Shown: positions 10,362 through 20,566, numbered from the stretch's first letter. The stretch: DNA of 64,000 nt from Candidatus Eremiobacteraceae bacterium (GCA_035710745.1 DASTCX010000039.1:1-64000), one strand, 5' to 3'. Numbers and translations: made by a program. The notes: generated by a model not told the origin, from the sequence alone.

Positions 10362-10584
10362 CGGCTCGAACGTGTCTCCAATAGCTGTGAAGGCAAGCGC
10401 GGGCCGCACGACAACGCAGGGTACGACATGCGGCTAGGCCCTGACCGATTTGCGCGGGGCCTCATGTGCGTATGATGTTCGAGTCTGGTTTGCCCTCCAC
10501 CCGGGCCCTCCTGCGCCGCGGCACCGCTCGGCTGCCGGAGAATCGGCAGGGCCGTCGCGTCGAGCGGCTGGAAAACAGCGCATC

Positions 10585-11604
10585 GTGCTCAAGTTCTTCG
10601 CGCAGCGTGCAGTGCGCTTCATCGCGGTACTGTTCGCGATTTGCATCGTATCGTTCGTATTCTTGGGCGCGATCCCGGGCAATCCGGTGCAAGTGCTGCT
10701 CGGCCAGCACGCGTCGCGCGCGGACATCGAACGCGTGACGCACGATCTGCAGCTCGACAAGCCGTGGTACGTCAGGCTCGGCGCGTACCTGACACAAGTC
10801 GCGCACGGCAATCTTGGCACGTCGCTGGCCGACCATCAGCCGGTCGCGAGCAAGCTCGCGGAATATTTCCCGGCGACCGTCGAGCTGGCTCTCGCCGCGA
10901 TGATCGTCGCGATCGTGATCGGTGTGCCGGCGGGGATCATCGCCGCGCTCAACCATCGCAAGCCGCTCGATACGCTCGTCACGAGCGGCGCGCTGCTCGG
11001 CGTTTCGATCCCGGTCTTCTGGCTCGGCTGGATGCTTCTGTTCCTGCTCGCGTACGAGCCGACGAAGATCGGCCTCAACCTGTTCCCGGCCGGCGGCCGG
11101 CTCGACATCCGTTACGACTTCCCGGCCCACACGCACTTCATGACGATCGACGCGCTTCTCGCCGGCGACTGGCCCGCTTTCGCCGACGCGTTGAGCCACC
11201 TCGTCCTACCGGCGATCACGCTTTCGACGATACCCATGGCGATCGTCGCGAAGATGACCCGCGCAGGCATGCTCGAGGTGCTGCGGACGGACTACGTGCG
11301 TACGGCGAAGGCGAAAGGACTAGGGGCGTGGGCGGTCGTCGTCAACCACGGATTGCGCAATGCGATGATCCCGATCGTGACGGTCATCGGTCTGCAGACC
11401 GGCTCGCTGCTCGGGGGCGCCGTCCTCACGGAGAGCATCTTCTCGTGGCCGGGCGTCGGCCGGCTCGCATACGAGGCGATCAGCAACCGCGATTACCCGC
11501 TCATCAACGGAGCGGTGCTGTTGTTCGCGACGACCTTCGTCGTCGTCAACCTCATCGTCGATCTGCTCTACGCCGCGCTCGACCCGCGCATCCGCTACGC
11601 CTGA
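10585..11604 (+). CDS. ABC transporter permease, DppB/OppB type
   Basis: A 339-residue permease. VLKFFAQRAVRFIAVLFAI begins the first helix, GAIPGNPVQVLLGQ follows, and the cytoplasmic EAA-like loop is DYVRTAKAKGLGAWAVVVNH. This is the inner-membrane subunit that usually pairs with DppC, two ATPases and a periplasmic binding protein for peptides or nickel. None of these partners is adjacent, so it is an orphan here. The GTG at 10585 is preferred; the upstream extension has no family match. It is divergent from hppA. Confidence 0.88.
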   Translation: MLKFFAQRAVRFIAVLFAICIVSFVFLGAIPGNPVQVLLGQHASRADIERVTHDLQLDKPWYVRLGAYLTQVAHGNLGTSLADHQPVASKLAEYFPATVELALAAMIVAIVIGVPAGIIAALNHRKPLDTLVTSGALLGVSIPVFWLGWMLLFLLAYEPTKIGLNLFPAGGRLDIRYDFPAHTHFMTIDALLAGDWPAFADALSHLVLPAITLSTIPMAIVAKMTRAGMLEVLRTDYVRTAKAKGLGAWAVVVNHGLRNAMIPIVTVIGLQTGSLLGGAVLTESIFSWPGVGRLAYEAISNRDYPLINGAVLLFATTFVVVNLIVDLLYAALDPRIRYA

Positions 11605-11667
11605 CCGTTGACCTCAAGCACAGCGAGGACGGCCTGTGTCGGCGGTCACACGGGGCGTTCAGAGCGC

Positions 11668-11686
11668 ATGGTACGATAACTACCAT
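11668..11686. promoter_or_regulatory. Small inverted repeat upstream of the FHA gene
   Basis: ATGGTA and TACCAT are separated by 7 nt in the 108-nt gap before the FHA gene. It might be an operator, but the arms are only 6 bp and chance is possible. Confidence 0.25.
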
Positions 11687-11712
11687 AGTACGGGTTATGG
11701 GGGAACAGGCAT

Positions 11713-12291
11713 TTGAACGCGCGCATGCGATCGCGGATGGGCATGATGAAAGACCAAGACCGCGCCACACCTATCACGGTATATCCGGCGACGCGCAAAG
11801 AACAGCCCGCGCGCATTTGCTCGCGCTGCTTCGCGCGCAACCTTTCGGGTGAGACGTTCTGCAAGGTCTGCGGCGACGAGCTCCCGATCGCAGGCGTCGA
11901 TCTCGATCTCGGGGTCACGCGGCGCGTCGACGTCGGTGAGCTCAAGGCGACCTTGCTCATCCACGGGATCGGCGACGTCGGCGGCGACGTCGCGATCGAC
12001 CTCGAAAAGGACATATCCCTCGTCGGGCGGTCGTCTTCCGTCGACACCGTGCGGCCGGACGTCGATCTGTCGGCCTACGACGAGTCGCAGTACGTCTCGC
12101 GCCGGCACGCCTTCATCTTGCGCCGCCAGGGCGCGCTCGTCGTCGAAGACCTCGAGAGCGTCAACGGCACGTTCGTCAACGTGACGCAACAGCTGGCCCC
12201 GCACGTGCTCACCCCGCTGCGCGACGGCGACGAGATAACCTTCGGGCAGACGCGGTGCACGGTGCGCATCGCGGGCGGTACCGCCAGGTAG
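11713..12291 (+). CDS. Zinc-ribbon and FHA domain protein
   Basis: 192 residues from a TTG start. A CxxC...CxxC zinc ribbon (ICSRC and FCKVC, residues about 35-55) is followed by a basic/acidic linker and an FHA domain (residues about 95-190) with the phosphothreonine-binding elements GRSS, SRRHA and NGTFVN. Zinc-ribbon-FHA proteins commonly act as docking substrates for Ser/Thr kinases; no kinase gene is adjacent. The start could instead be one of several methionines in the first 12 codons. A terminator follows. Confidence 0.85.
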   Translation: MNARMRSRMGMMKDQDRATPITVYPATRKEQPARICSRCFARNLSGETFCKVCGDELPIAGVDLDLGVTRRVDVGELKATLLIHGIGDVGGDVAIDLEKDISLVGRSSSVDTVRPDVDLSAYDESQYVSRRHAFILRRQGALVVEDLESVNGTFVNVTQQLAPHVLTPLRDGDEITFGQTRCTVRIAGGTAR

Positions 12292-12314
12292 ATTCGTACC
12301 AAGCCACCACCTTG

Positions 12315-12350
12315 AGCGCCGGCCTCCGTGAGGAGCCGGTGCTTTGTTTT
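12315..12350 (+). terminator. Intrinsic terminator after the FHA gene
   Basis: Stem AGCGCCGGC with GCCGGTGCT (one G-T pair), inner CTC/GAG pairing, then TTGTTTT. It separates the FHA gene from the HTH-sigma operon. Confidence 0.7.
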
Positions 12351-12529
12351 GCCTGCGCTCCCAAGAGTGTGACGACGCGCAAATAATCGACGTTTTCAAA
12401 AAAAGGGTGAAAACCGTAAATAGCGAACCTCGCGACCCGGAACCGCCTGACGCGTCCCACGTCGATCGAATCCTGAGAATCGATTCGTGTGAGGGCATTT
12501 GCGTTATGATACGGAGGTCGTAGGCGAAC

Positions 12530-12784
12530 TTGGCTTCGAAGGCGCGTGGCCGGCCGGACCTCGGCAAACAGCCGAAGGAATGGATGACGTCCGGTGAGGT
12601 CGCCCGAGCGTTCGATATGACGGACGCCGCGATCCGTCGATGGGCCCGCGAAGGGCTTGTCGAGGCGATAAAGACGCCCGGCGGGCAGTACCGGTTCCGG
12701 CGCGAGTCGCTCGCCCGACTCCTTCAAGTCAAGCACCCGAACGGCACGCAGGCTACCGCCGAACGAAAGCGGACCCGGCCGTGA
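12530..12784 (+). CDS. Small MerR/excisionase-type HTH protein
   Basis: 84 residues from a TTG start. WMTSGEVARAFDMTDAAIRR is a helix-turn-helix of the MerR/HTH_17 type and GQYRFRRESLARLLQ is the following wing. Nothing follows the DNA-binding part, so it is a single-domain regulator. Its stop codon overlaps the GTG of the sigma factor by 4 nt, so the two are translationally coupled; it may control or modulate that sigma factor. The partner relationship is inferred from the overlap only. Confidence 0.8.
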   Translation: MASKARGRPDLGKQPKEWMTSGEVARAFDMTDAAIRRWAREGLVEAIKTPGGQYRFRRESLARLLQVKHPNGTQATAERKRTRP

Positions 12785-13617
12785 CGGCGCGTCTGCAGCC
12801 CAAGGACAAGTGCACGATCGGCGGGATGACGCTCACCCGCGAAGAGGTCATCCATAAGTATCTGCACTTGGTGAAGTACGTCGCCGGCCGGATCTCGATC
12901 AACCTGCCGCCGCACGTCGAGATCAACGACCTCATCAATGAAGGCATCCTCGGCCTCATCGACGCGATCGGCAAGTACGACGACTCGCGTGGAGTCAAAT
13001 TCGAGACCTACGCCATCACCCGCATCAACGGAGCGATCCTCGACGCGCTTCGCGCGCTCGATTGGGTGCCGCGCGCGGTCCGACAAAAGGCGCGCGAGAT
13101 GGAGCGCGTTTTCGCGGACCTCGAAAACCGCTTGGGCCGCGTTCCCGAGGACGATGAAGTCTCCGCGGCGCTCTCCATCACGGTCCGCGAGTACCACGGC
13201 TTGCTGCTCAAGATCCGGGGTACGTCGATCTTATCGCTCGAAGAGTTTCTGCCCAACGAGAAGGGCCACGACGTGGCTCTCATGGATACGCTCAAGGACA
13301 ACACCCCCGATCCGACCCATCTCATCGAGTCGAACGAAGTGCGCGGGGCGCTCGCAACGGCTGTCGACAGCCTGCCCGCGCAAGAGCGGACCGTCATCTC
13401 CCTCTATTACTTCGAAGGGCTGACGCTCAAGGAGATCAAGAGCGTTCTCGACGTCTCCGAATCGCGCGTTTCGCAGATACACGCGCAAGCCGTCATCCGG
13501 CTGCGGTCGAAGCTGAAGGCGATGCACGTCGACATGGGCTACCGCGAAGGCGACCCCAACGTCAAGCAGAAGTACGTCCGCAAAAAGCCGCAAGCCCCGC
13601 AAACCGCCTCGCAATAG
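12781..13617 (+). CDS. RNA polymerase sigma factor, FliA/WhiG (sigma-28) type
   Basis: 278 residues. Region 2 is HKYLHLVKYVAGRISINLPP through INEGILGLIDAIGKYDDSRG and FETYAITRINGAILDALRAL, with the WVPRAVRQKAREME start of region 3 that marks the FliA/WhiG group. Region 4 contains LPAQERTVISLYYFEGLTLK and a helix-turn-helix (DVSESRVSQIHAQAVIRL). The family drives flagellar, chemotaxis or developmental genes; FliJ/FliM/FliO-like genes lie 8 kb downstream. The GTG start overlaps the HTH gene. Confidence 0.92.
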   Translation: MTARLQPKDKCTIGGMTLTREEVIHKYLHLVKYVAGRISINLPPHVEINDLINEGILGLIDAIGKYDDSRGVKFETYAITRINGAILDALRALDWVPRAVRQKAREMERVFADLENRLGRVPEDDEVSAALSITVREYHGLLLKIRGTSILSLEEFLPNEKGHDVALMDTLKDNTPDPTHLIESNEVRGALATAVDSLPAQERTVISLYYFEGLTLKEIKSVLDVSESRVSQIHAQAVIRLRSKLKAMHVDMGYREGDPNVKQKYVRKKPQAPQTASQ

Positions 13618-13637
13618 CGCGGCCCCATTTGTTGTAG

Positions 13638-13659
13638 CGGTCGAGCTAAAGCTCGATCG
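13638..13659 (-). repeat. Interspersed palindrome, type C (array 2, inverted)
   Basis: Arms CGGTCGAGCT and AGCTCGATCG surround AA. On the minus strand it is the third unit (type C) of an inverted A-B-C array between the sigma gene and ftsY. Confidence 0.85.
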
Positions 13660-13684
13660 CTACAGACGCTCGACAAGGTCGTGG

Positions 13685-13707
13685 CGGTCGACCGTAAAGG
13701 TCGACCG
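13685..13707 (-). repeat. Interspersed palindrome, type B (array 2, inverted)
   Basis: Arms CGGTCGACC and GGTCGACCG surround GTAAA, which is type B read on the minus strand, with an ATGGAG prefix and a CCGCCACG suffix there. Confidence 0.88.
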
Positions 13708-13736
13708 CTCCATCTTTTTCTATGGCGCGATCGCGG

Positions 13737-13758
13737 CGGTCGAGCTATAGCTCGACCG
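13737..13758 (-). repeat. Interspersed palindrome, type A position (array 2, inverted)
   Basis: A fully symmetrical palindrome, arms CGGTCGAGCT and AGCTCGACCG around AT. It occupies the type A position of the inverted array and is followed on the minus strand by CCGCGATC. Confidence 0.85.
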
Positions 13759-13814
13759 TTCTATGGCGAGGCCTACCAAGGTCGAGTCGCGGCATCGTCC
13801 GAAACACCACGCAC

Positions 13815-14720
13815 ATGAGCTTCTTGTCGTCGCTGCGAGCCGGACTCGCGAAGACGCGCGACCAGCTGGCAGGGCACTGGAACGCGCTCATCGGCCGGCA
13901 AATGGTCGACGACGCGTTTTGGGAGGAGCTCGAAGAGACGCTCATCGCCGCCGACTTCGGCGTCGCCACGACGGAAAAGATCGTCGGTCAACTCAAGATC
14001 GCGGCGCAGCAACAGAATCTACTGGCGGCCGGCGACGTCATCCGCGTCTTCCGCACCGATGTCGCCGACTACCTCAACCACCCGTCGATCGCGCCGACAC
14101 CGCAACGCTCTAAACCGCACGTCGTCCTCGTCGTCGGCGTCAACGGCTCGGGGAAGACGACGACGATCGGCAAATTGGCCGCTCAGGAGCGGTCGCGGGG
14201 CAGGTCGGTCATGCTCGTCGCCGGCGACACGTTCCGGGCCGCCGCCGCCGAGCAGCTCGAGATCTGGGCGAAGCGGAGCGGGGCAGAGATCGTGCGCCAA
14301 CGCGAGGGAGCCGATCCGGCCGCGGTCGTCTTCGACGGTCTGGCGGCGGCCAAATCGAGGGGCGTCGACGTCGTCTTCGTCGACACGGCAGGACGACTGC
14401 AGACCAAGCACAACTTGATGGAAGAACTGAAGAAGATACGGCGCGTCATCGCGCGCGCCGTCGAAGGCGCGCCGCACGAAACGCTGCTCGTCCTCGACGC
14501 GACGACAGGACAAAACGCGATCTCGCAGGCGCGCCTCTTCCACGAGGCCGGCGACGTCTCGGGCATCGTCCTCACGAAACTTGACGGCACTGCCAAGGGC
14601 GGGATAATCGTTGCGATCATGGACCAGATCGATCTGCCGGTGAAGTACGTGGGCTTCGGCGAGCAGGTCGACCAACTCAAGACGTTCGATCCTCGATCGT
14701 ACGTCGAAGCGCTATTCTGA
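13815..14720 (+). CDS. ftsY: Signal recognition particle receptor FtsY
   Basis: A 301-residue SRP GTPase. The N domain begins MSFLSSLRAGLAKTRDQL. The G domain has GVNGSGKTTTIGKLAAQE (G1), DTFRAAAAEQLEIW, DTAGRLQ (G3), TKLDGTAKGG (G4) and GFGEQVDQLKTFDP. The C-terminus PRSYVEALF is FtsY-like and the M domain of Ffh is absent, so it is the receptor, which docks ribosome-SRP complexes at the membrane. The acidic A domain is missing, as in many short FtsY proteins. The start at 13815 is chosen because an upstream extension would run through the palindrome array. Confidence 0.93.
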   Translation: MSFLSSLRAGLAKTRDQLAGHWNALIGRQMVDDAFWEELEETLIAADFGVATTEKIVGQLKIAAQQQNLLAAGDVIRVFRTDVADYLNHPSIAPTPQRSKPHVVLVVGVNGSGKTTTIGKLAAQERSRGRSVMLVAGDTFRAAAAEQLEIWAKRSGAEIVRQREGADPAAVVFDGLAAAKSRGVDVVFVDTAGRLQTKHNLMEELKKIRRVIARAVEGAPHETLLVLDATTGQNAISQARLFHEAGDVSGIVLTKLDGTAKGGIIVAIMDQIDLPVKYVGFGEQVDQLKTFDPRSYVEALF

Positions 14721-14735
14721 TCGGAGAACGCATAG

Positions 14736-15773
14736 GTGTCTGACAAAGAGAAGGCCCTTGAGAACGCCGTCGCTCAGATCGAGCGTCAATTCGGCAAGGG
14801 CTCGATCATGAAGCTCGGCGAGGCCGCGGCGGCCATGCAGATCGAGGTCATATCGACCGGGAGCATCGCGCTCGACCTCGCGCTCGGCGTCGGCGGCATC
14901 CCGCGCGGACGCGTCGTCGAGATCTACGGGCCGGAGTCCTCGGGCAAGACGACGATCGCGCTCCACTGCATCGCCGAGGCCCAGTCCAACGGCGGCACCG
15001 CGGCGTTCATCGATGTCGAGCACGCGCTCGACCCGCTCTACGCGCGCAATCTCGGCGTCGATCTTGACAACTTGCTCGTCTCGCAGCCGGACACAGGTGA
15101 GCAGGCGCTCGACATCGCCGAGATGCTCGTCCGTTCGAACGCGGTCGACATCGTCGTCATCGACTCGGTCGCGGCGCTCGTGCCGAAGGCGGAGATCGAA
15201 GGCGACATGGGCGATGCCCACGTCGGCCTCCAGGCACGCCTCATGTCGCAGGCGTTGCGCAAGCTGACTGCGGCGATCAGCAAGTCGCGGACGACGATGA
15301 TATTCATCAACCAGATCCGCGAGAAGGTCGGCGTCATGTTCGGCAGCCCCGAGACGACGAGCGGGGGCCGGGCGCTCAAGTTCTACGCATCCGTGCGGCT
15401 TGACATCCGTCGGCTCGAGTCGATCAAAGTCGGCACCGACGTCGTCGGCTCGCGGACGCGCGTCAAGGTCGTCAAGAACAAGGTCGCACCGCCATTCAAA
15501 GTCGCGGAGTTCGACATCACGTACGGAAAAGGCGTCAGCAAGACCGGATCGCTCATCGACGTCGGCCTCGAGCAGAACGTCATCGGCAAGAGCGGGTCGT
15601 GGTACACGTACGGCGATCAGCGGATCGGCCAAGGCCGCGAGAACGCGAAGGCCTATCTCGAAGAGCATCCGGACACGGCGGCCGAGCTCGAAGAGAAGAT
15701 CCGCGCGCTAATCGCCAAGCCGTCGATCGCCGTCGAAAACGGCAGCCTGCGATACGCCGCCGTCGCGGAATAG
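14736..15773 (+). CDS. recA: Recombinase RecA
   Basis: 345 residues from GTG, with GGAG upstream. Walker A is GPESSGKTT, and the N-terminal [15 protein letters not shown] and the loop [20 protein letters not shown] are invariant RecA segments. It forms ATP-dependent filaments on ssDNA for strand exchange and SOS induction. It lies 15 nt after ftsY and is followed by recX, a usual partner. No SOS-type operator was recognised upstream. Confidence 0.97.
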   Translation: MSDKEKALENAVAQIERQFGKGSIMKLGEAAAAMQIEVISTGSIALDLALGVGGIPRGRVVEIYGPESSGKTTIALHCIAEAQSNGGTAAFIDVEHALDPLYARNLGVDLDNLLVSQPDTGEQALDIAEMLVRSNAVDIVVIDSVAALVPKAEIEGDMGDAHVGLQARLMSQALRKLTAAISKSRTTMIFINQIREKVGVMFGSPETTSGGRALKFYASVRLDIRRLESIKVGTDVVGSRTRVKVVKNKVAPPFKVAEFDITYGKGVSKTGSLIDVGLEQNVIGKSGSWYTYGDQRIGQGRENAKAYLEEHPDTAAELEEKIRALIAKPSIAVENGSLRYAAVAE

Positions 15774-15782
15774 CGGTCCTTC

Positions 15783-16273
15783 GTGCCCCAGCGAGCCGAC
15801 GGTAACGCGCTTGCGGCAGCCGTGCGGCTGCTGTCCGTCAAGCGACTCACGAAAGCGCGGCTAGCCGAAAAGCTCGGCGAGCGTGGCTATGCGCCCGATG
15901 CGATCAAAGCTGCCGTCGACGAGTGCGAGCGGCGCAAGTACGTCGACGATCGCGCCTTCGCGGTGCTGTACGTGCGCGGCGCGCTCGATCGCAAACCGGT
16001 CGGACGGCTCGTTTTGCTTCGAAACCTCGTCCGCAACGGGATCGATGAGGATCTCGCGAGCGAGATATTGGATGAAGCCGATCGCGACGAGGACGAACGG
16101 ATAGACCTGGCCCTCGCGCGTTTGGTCGCTTCGCGGCCCCAAGACGGTTACGGACAGCTCGGCCGGCGCCTCGAACGCGCAGGTTTCGGCGCGCCGTCGA
16201 TAGTTCGGGCGCTCCGCCGACGTGCCGAGAGCCGCGGGTCCGTGCCCGAGGCGGCATCCTTCGAGGAAATTTC

Positions 16274-16277
<4 letters not shown>
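15783..16277 (+). CDS. recX: Regulatory protein RecX
   Basis: 164 residues, starting at GTG nine bases after the recA stop. It has the RecX three-helix repeats: LLSVKRLTKARLAEKLGERG, then AAVDECERRKYVDDRAFAVL, and a C-terminal ERAGFGAPSIVRALRR. RecX binds RecA filaments and limits their activity. Its stop overlaps the next gene by 4 nt. Confidence 0.9.
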
Positions 16278-17068
<791 letters not shown>

Positions 17069-17134
17069 CACAGGTCGAACCGAATCGGGCCGCAAAAGGC
17101 TCGTGACTTTCGCTGAGGTAGGATTCAACGTCAT

Positions 17135-17851
17135 ATGACTGCGACGCAGCGAGTGCCGAGCATCCGCACCGCGCTCGTCGTCGACGACGAGCCGCACGTC
17201 GTCGAGCTCATCTCCGATGTTTTGACTTCGGAAGGCTTCGCCGTGACCGCGGCAGCCGATGGACCGGCGGCCCTTCGACGCGCGCGTGCGAGCCAGCCGG
17301 ATGTCGTCGTCCTCGACGTCGGCCTTCCAGGCCTTGACGGCTACGAAGTCTGTCGCGCGCTGCGCAAGGAAGGGCCGGTGCCGATCGTGTTCGTCACCGC
17401 ACGCGGCGCCGAGGTCGATCGCATCGTCGGACTCGAGCTCGGTGCGGACGACTACGTCGTCAAGCCGTTCTCGCCGCGCGAACTTCTCGCTCGCGTGCGC
17501 GCCGTTCTGCGCCGCAGCGGCGCACCGGAGCCGCCGCCGATGCAGCGCCGCGTCGCGGGCGACATCGCGGTCGACGCGGACAAACGAGAGGTGACGATCC
17601 GCGGCAAGCTTATCGATCTGAAGCCGCGCGAGTTCGACGTCCTCTGGCTTTTCGTCCGCAACGATGGGCGCGTGTTCACGCGGGAGCAGCTCATCGAAAC
17701 GTTGTGGGGTTTCGATTTCGAAGGCGACCCGCGAACCGTCGACGTCCACATCCGCCGCATCCGGCGTGCGCTCGGCGATCGAGCCGACCACCCGCGCTAC
17801 GTCCATACGATCCATGGCGTCGGTTACAAGTTCACGTCGTCGGCGGATTGA
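17135..17851 (+). CDS. Two-component response regulator, OmpR/PhoB family
   Basis: 238 residues. The receiver domain has acidic residues DDE near 17-19, the phospho-acceptor Asp61 (VVLDVGLPG) and the lysine in DYVVKPFSP. The winged-helix DNA-binding domain covers about residues 140-235 (LKPREFDVLWLFVRNDGRVF, then GDPRTVDVHIRRIRRALGD). The histidine kinase gene follows after 40 nt, so the two form a system. The stimulus is unknown. Confidence 0.93.
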   Translation: MTATQRVPSIRTALVVDDEPHVVELISDVLTSEGFAVTAAADGPAALRRARASQPDVVVLDVGLPGLDGYEVCRALRKEGPVPIVFVTARGAEVDRIVGLELGADDYVVKPFSPRELLARVRAVLRRSGAPEPPPMQRRVAGDIAVDADKREVTIRGKLIDLKPREFDVLWLFVRNDGRVFTREQLIETLWGFDFEGDPRTVDVHIRRIRRALGDRADHPRYVHTIHGVGYKFTSSAD

Positions 17852-17891
17852 CGACGCGTCGACGCCCCTGCCTCAGGCACGCTCGCTCGAG

Positions 17892-19001
17892 ATGCCGCTG
17901 CGAGCGCTCGCTCACGAGCGATGCGTCGCGCCGCTGCTCTTCGTAGAAGTGACCGGCCTCGGCGCGGGTTCGAGCGCTGTCCGTTCCGCCGCGACGAGCG
18001 CGATCGAGGACGCGCTGCGCGCGGCTGCGGGAACGCTGTTACGGCGCGACGACGTCGTCGTTTGCGGGCCCAACGCGAGGTGGTACGCCGCGCTCTTGCT
18101 CGACCGCGCGGTGGCGGCAAGCGCACGCGCGGCTGTCTCGGACGCGGATCTCGGCATCGTCGCCGCGCGGCTTCGCGCCTCGATCCGGAGCGCGCTCGAA
18201 AGTGCTATGCCGAGCGAAGCTCGGCGAGCTGGGGTCGTCAACCCCGCCGTCCGCGTCGGGTGGACGATCATCGAACCGCGCGACGCCGAGCGGCCGCTGA
18301 CCGAGCTGCGACACGCGCTCCGCGGCGCTGCCGTCGTCGGGCGAATCGAAGAACGTCGCGGCACGGTGCTTGCGGCCATCACGCATGAGCTGCGGACGCC
18401 GTTGACGTCCATAGTCGGCTTCGTCGAGCGGCTGCGCGAGGATGGCGACGCGAGCCCGAAGCGGCGCTCGCGAGCTTTGAGCATCGTGGCGGAGGAGGCG
18501 CGTCGGCTGTCGCGCCTCGTCGACGGCCTCATCGATGTCGGCGCCTGGCAGGCGGGAAGTTTGACCCTGCGTCGGCGCGCGGCCGACCTCGGGCAGATCG
18601 CAAGGAGGGCGAAAGCGCTCGCCGCCGAGGCGGCGAGGGAGCGTCGCGTTCGCGTGACGGTCAGCGGCGAAGCGACTGCCGACGTGGACCCCGATCGCGT
18701 GCTCCAAGTTCTCGTCAACCTCATCGACAACGCGATCCGGCACGCGAAAGCTCGAGGCCTCGTCGACGTCGTCATCAGCGGCGGTCGAAAAGGCGCGTCG
18801 ATCGTGGTCTCGGACGACGGCGAAGGGTTCGACTCCGAGACGATCGGGCGGATCGGCGTGCCGTTCGCGACCGGCTCGAACGGTAAGGTCGGGCTCGGAC
18901 TTGCGATCGCATCGATGCTGGTCGCTGCGCACGGCGGTATGATCGAATTCGGCGGCAGCCGCAGCCGCGGCGCACGAGTCACAATCCAGCTGCCACGCTG
19001 A
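17892..19001 (+). CDS. Soluble sensor histidine kinase
   Basis: About 369 residues from an ATG at 17892; upstream in-frame starts lie inside the response regulator and give non-protein-like sequence. There is no membrane segment. Residues 1-150 form a sensor region without a recognised fold. The H box is AAITHELRTPLTSIVGF with His165; the N box NLIDNAIRHAKA and the G boxes DDGEGF and GLGLAIA complete a HATPase domain. It is paired with the upstream regulator. Lack of membrane helices suggests a cytoplasmic cue. Confidence 0.88.
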   Translation: MPLRALAHERCVAPLLFVEVTGLGAGSSAVRSAATSAIEDALRAAAGTLLRRDDVVVCGPNARWYAALLLDRAVAASARAAVSDADLGIVAARLRASIRSALESAMPSEARRAGVVNPAVRVGWTIIEPRDAERPLTELRHALRGAAVVGRIEERRGTVLAAITHELRTPLTSIVGFVERLREDGDASPKRRSRALSIVAEEARRLSRLVDGLIDVGAWQAGSLTLRRRAADLGQIARRAKALAAEAARERRVRVTVSGEATADVDPDRVLQVLVNLIDNAIRHAKARGLVDVVISGGRKGASIVVSDDGEGFDSETIGRIGVPFATGSNGKVGLGLAIASMLVAAHGGMIEFGGSRSRGARVTIQLPR

Positions 19002-19016
19002 CGACGTCTTTGGGAG

Positions 19017-19038
19017 CGGTCGAGATTCATCTCGACCG
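19017..19038 (+). repeat. Interspersed palindrome, type A, solo
   Basis: Arms CGGTCGAGAT and ATCTCGACCG surround TC, with TGGGAG before and CCACGGTCTT after. It lies between the kinase and GH125 genes. Confidence 0.87.
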
Positions 19039-19111
19039 CCACGGTCTTGCGGGTTCCTGTGCGCGCCGTAACGCAGGAGCGAACAAACGTTTGCGGTAGT
19101 TTCGCAGCGAC

Positions 19112-20461
19112 GTGCACGCAGCGACCGCCGCCCGGATCTACGTACTGACGGCAGCAGCCTTCATCGTGTCCGCGTCGGTTTGCGCGTTCTCAAGACCGGC
19201 GAACGCCGTGGAGATCGTCGCGCTCGCGAAAGCGGCGGCCGAATACCACGGCGGCAACGTCGACACCGGTCAGCTCTACGCCCAATGCTTCCTGTCGACG
19301 ATCCGCAACGACGTGACGCTCACGCCGGATGGCACGACGTACGTCATCACCGGCGACATCGGCGCGATGTGGCTGCGCGACGCGAGCGCGCAGGTGCGAC
19401 CATACCTGTTCTTTGCATCCGATCCGGACGTGCGCTCGATGCTCCGCGGCGTCATCGCCCGCGAGGCGAAGGATATCGGCATCGATCCGTACGCGAACGC
19501 CTTCAACCGCGACTATAAAGTCGTCGAAGAGAAGTACGAGCTCGACTCGCTTCTCTACCCGATCCAACTCGCGTGGATGTATTGGAAGTCGACCGGCGAC
19601 ACGTCGGTGTTCACGCCCGACGTCAAGGCGTCGTACGAGAAAGCGCTCGCGGTCATGGAGCTCGAGCGCGACCACTCGCAATCGCACTATCGCCACCGGC
19701 AGCTGCCGAGCGATGGCGCGGGGAGCCCCGTCGGATACACCGGCATGATCTGGACGGGGTTCCGTCCGAGCGACGACCCGACGAAATACGGCTATCTCAT
19801 CCCCGACGAGATGTTCGCCGTCAGCGCTCTGGCGGAACTCGCCGAGATCGAATCGCTCGTCTGGCATGACGGCGCGAAAGCGCAAGAGGTGCTCGCATTG
19901 CACGACGGCGTCGCGGACGGCATCAACGATTTCGGCATCGTCTACACGCCGAAATACGGCTACGTCTACGCGTACGAAGTCGACGGGCTCGGGCATTCCA
20001 ACCTCATGGACGATGCGAACGTCCCGAGCCTCTTGTCTGCGCCGTACCTCGATTACGTCGACGCGAGCGACCCGATCTACCAGAACACTCGCCGGCTCAT
20101 CCTGTCGCCGGACAATCCATATTTCTTCGCAGGCAAGATCGCGCAAGGCATCGGCAGCCCGCACACGCCGGTGCATTTCGTTTGGCCGCTCGCGCTCGTC
20201 ATGCAAGGGTTGACGTCGACCGATCCGACGGAAGTCGCGGGCGTGCTCACCGAACTGAAAGCTTCGGACATCGGCGACCATCTGCTCCACGAGTCGTTCG
20301 ACGTCGACGACCCGACGCGTTTCACGCGCTCGAACTTCGGCTGGCCGTGTTCGCTCTTCTCCGAACTCGTCCTCGACCGCGTCATGGGAGATCCGCCGCT
20401 GCCGATGCTCGCCGTGGGCGACGCGCGAGCGTTTCAATCCGCTCGCGCGGGCGGTCGCTAA
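19112..20461 (+). CDS. Glycoside hydrolase family 125 (exo-alpha-1,6-mannosidase-like)
   Basis: 449 residues from GTG, with a signal peptide (hydrophobic residues 8-25, cleavage likely near ANA). GDIGAMWLRDASAQVRPYLF is the GH125 active-site signature, and LDSLLYPIQLAWMYWKSTGD, GMIWTGFRPSDDPTKYGYLI and RFTRSNFGWPCSLFSELVL also match the family. Characterised members remove non-reducing alpha-1,6-mannose without a metal. Together with the GH92 gene at 34.6 kb it suggests use of alpha-mannan or mannosylated glycans outside the cytoplasm. Confidence 0.88.
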   Translation: MHAATAARIYVLTAAAFIVSASVCAFSRPANAVEIVALAKAAAEYHGGNVDTGQLYAQCFLSTIRNDVTLTPDGTTYVITGDIGAMWLRDASAQVRPYLFFASDPDVRSMLRGVIAREAKDIGIDPYANAFNRDYKVVEEKYELDSLLYPIQLAWMYWKSTGDTSVFTPDVKASYEKALAVMELERDHSQSHYRHRQLPSDGAGSPVGYTGMIWTGFRPSDDPTKYGYLIPDEMFAVSALAELAEIESLVWHDGAKAQEVLALHDGVADGINDFGIVYTPKYGYVYAYEVDGLGHSNLMDDANVPSLLSAPYLDYVDASDPIYQNTRRLILSPDNPYFFAGKIAQGIGSPHTPVHFVWPLALVMQGLTSTDPTEVAGVLTELKASDIGDHLLHESFDVDDPTRFTRSNFGWPCSLFSELVLDRVMGDPPLPMLAVGDARAFQSARAGGR

Positions 20462-20566
20462 AGTCGGCCCGGCGCATGAAGCATCGGGCTTGACGGCGAA
20501 ACCGCCGACGCGGAGCAGCAACGCGAGACGCCACCAATCGAAGTGAAACGGAAGGTTCGGAGCTAG

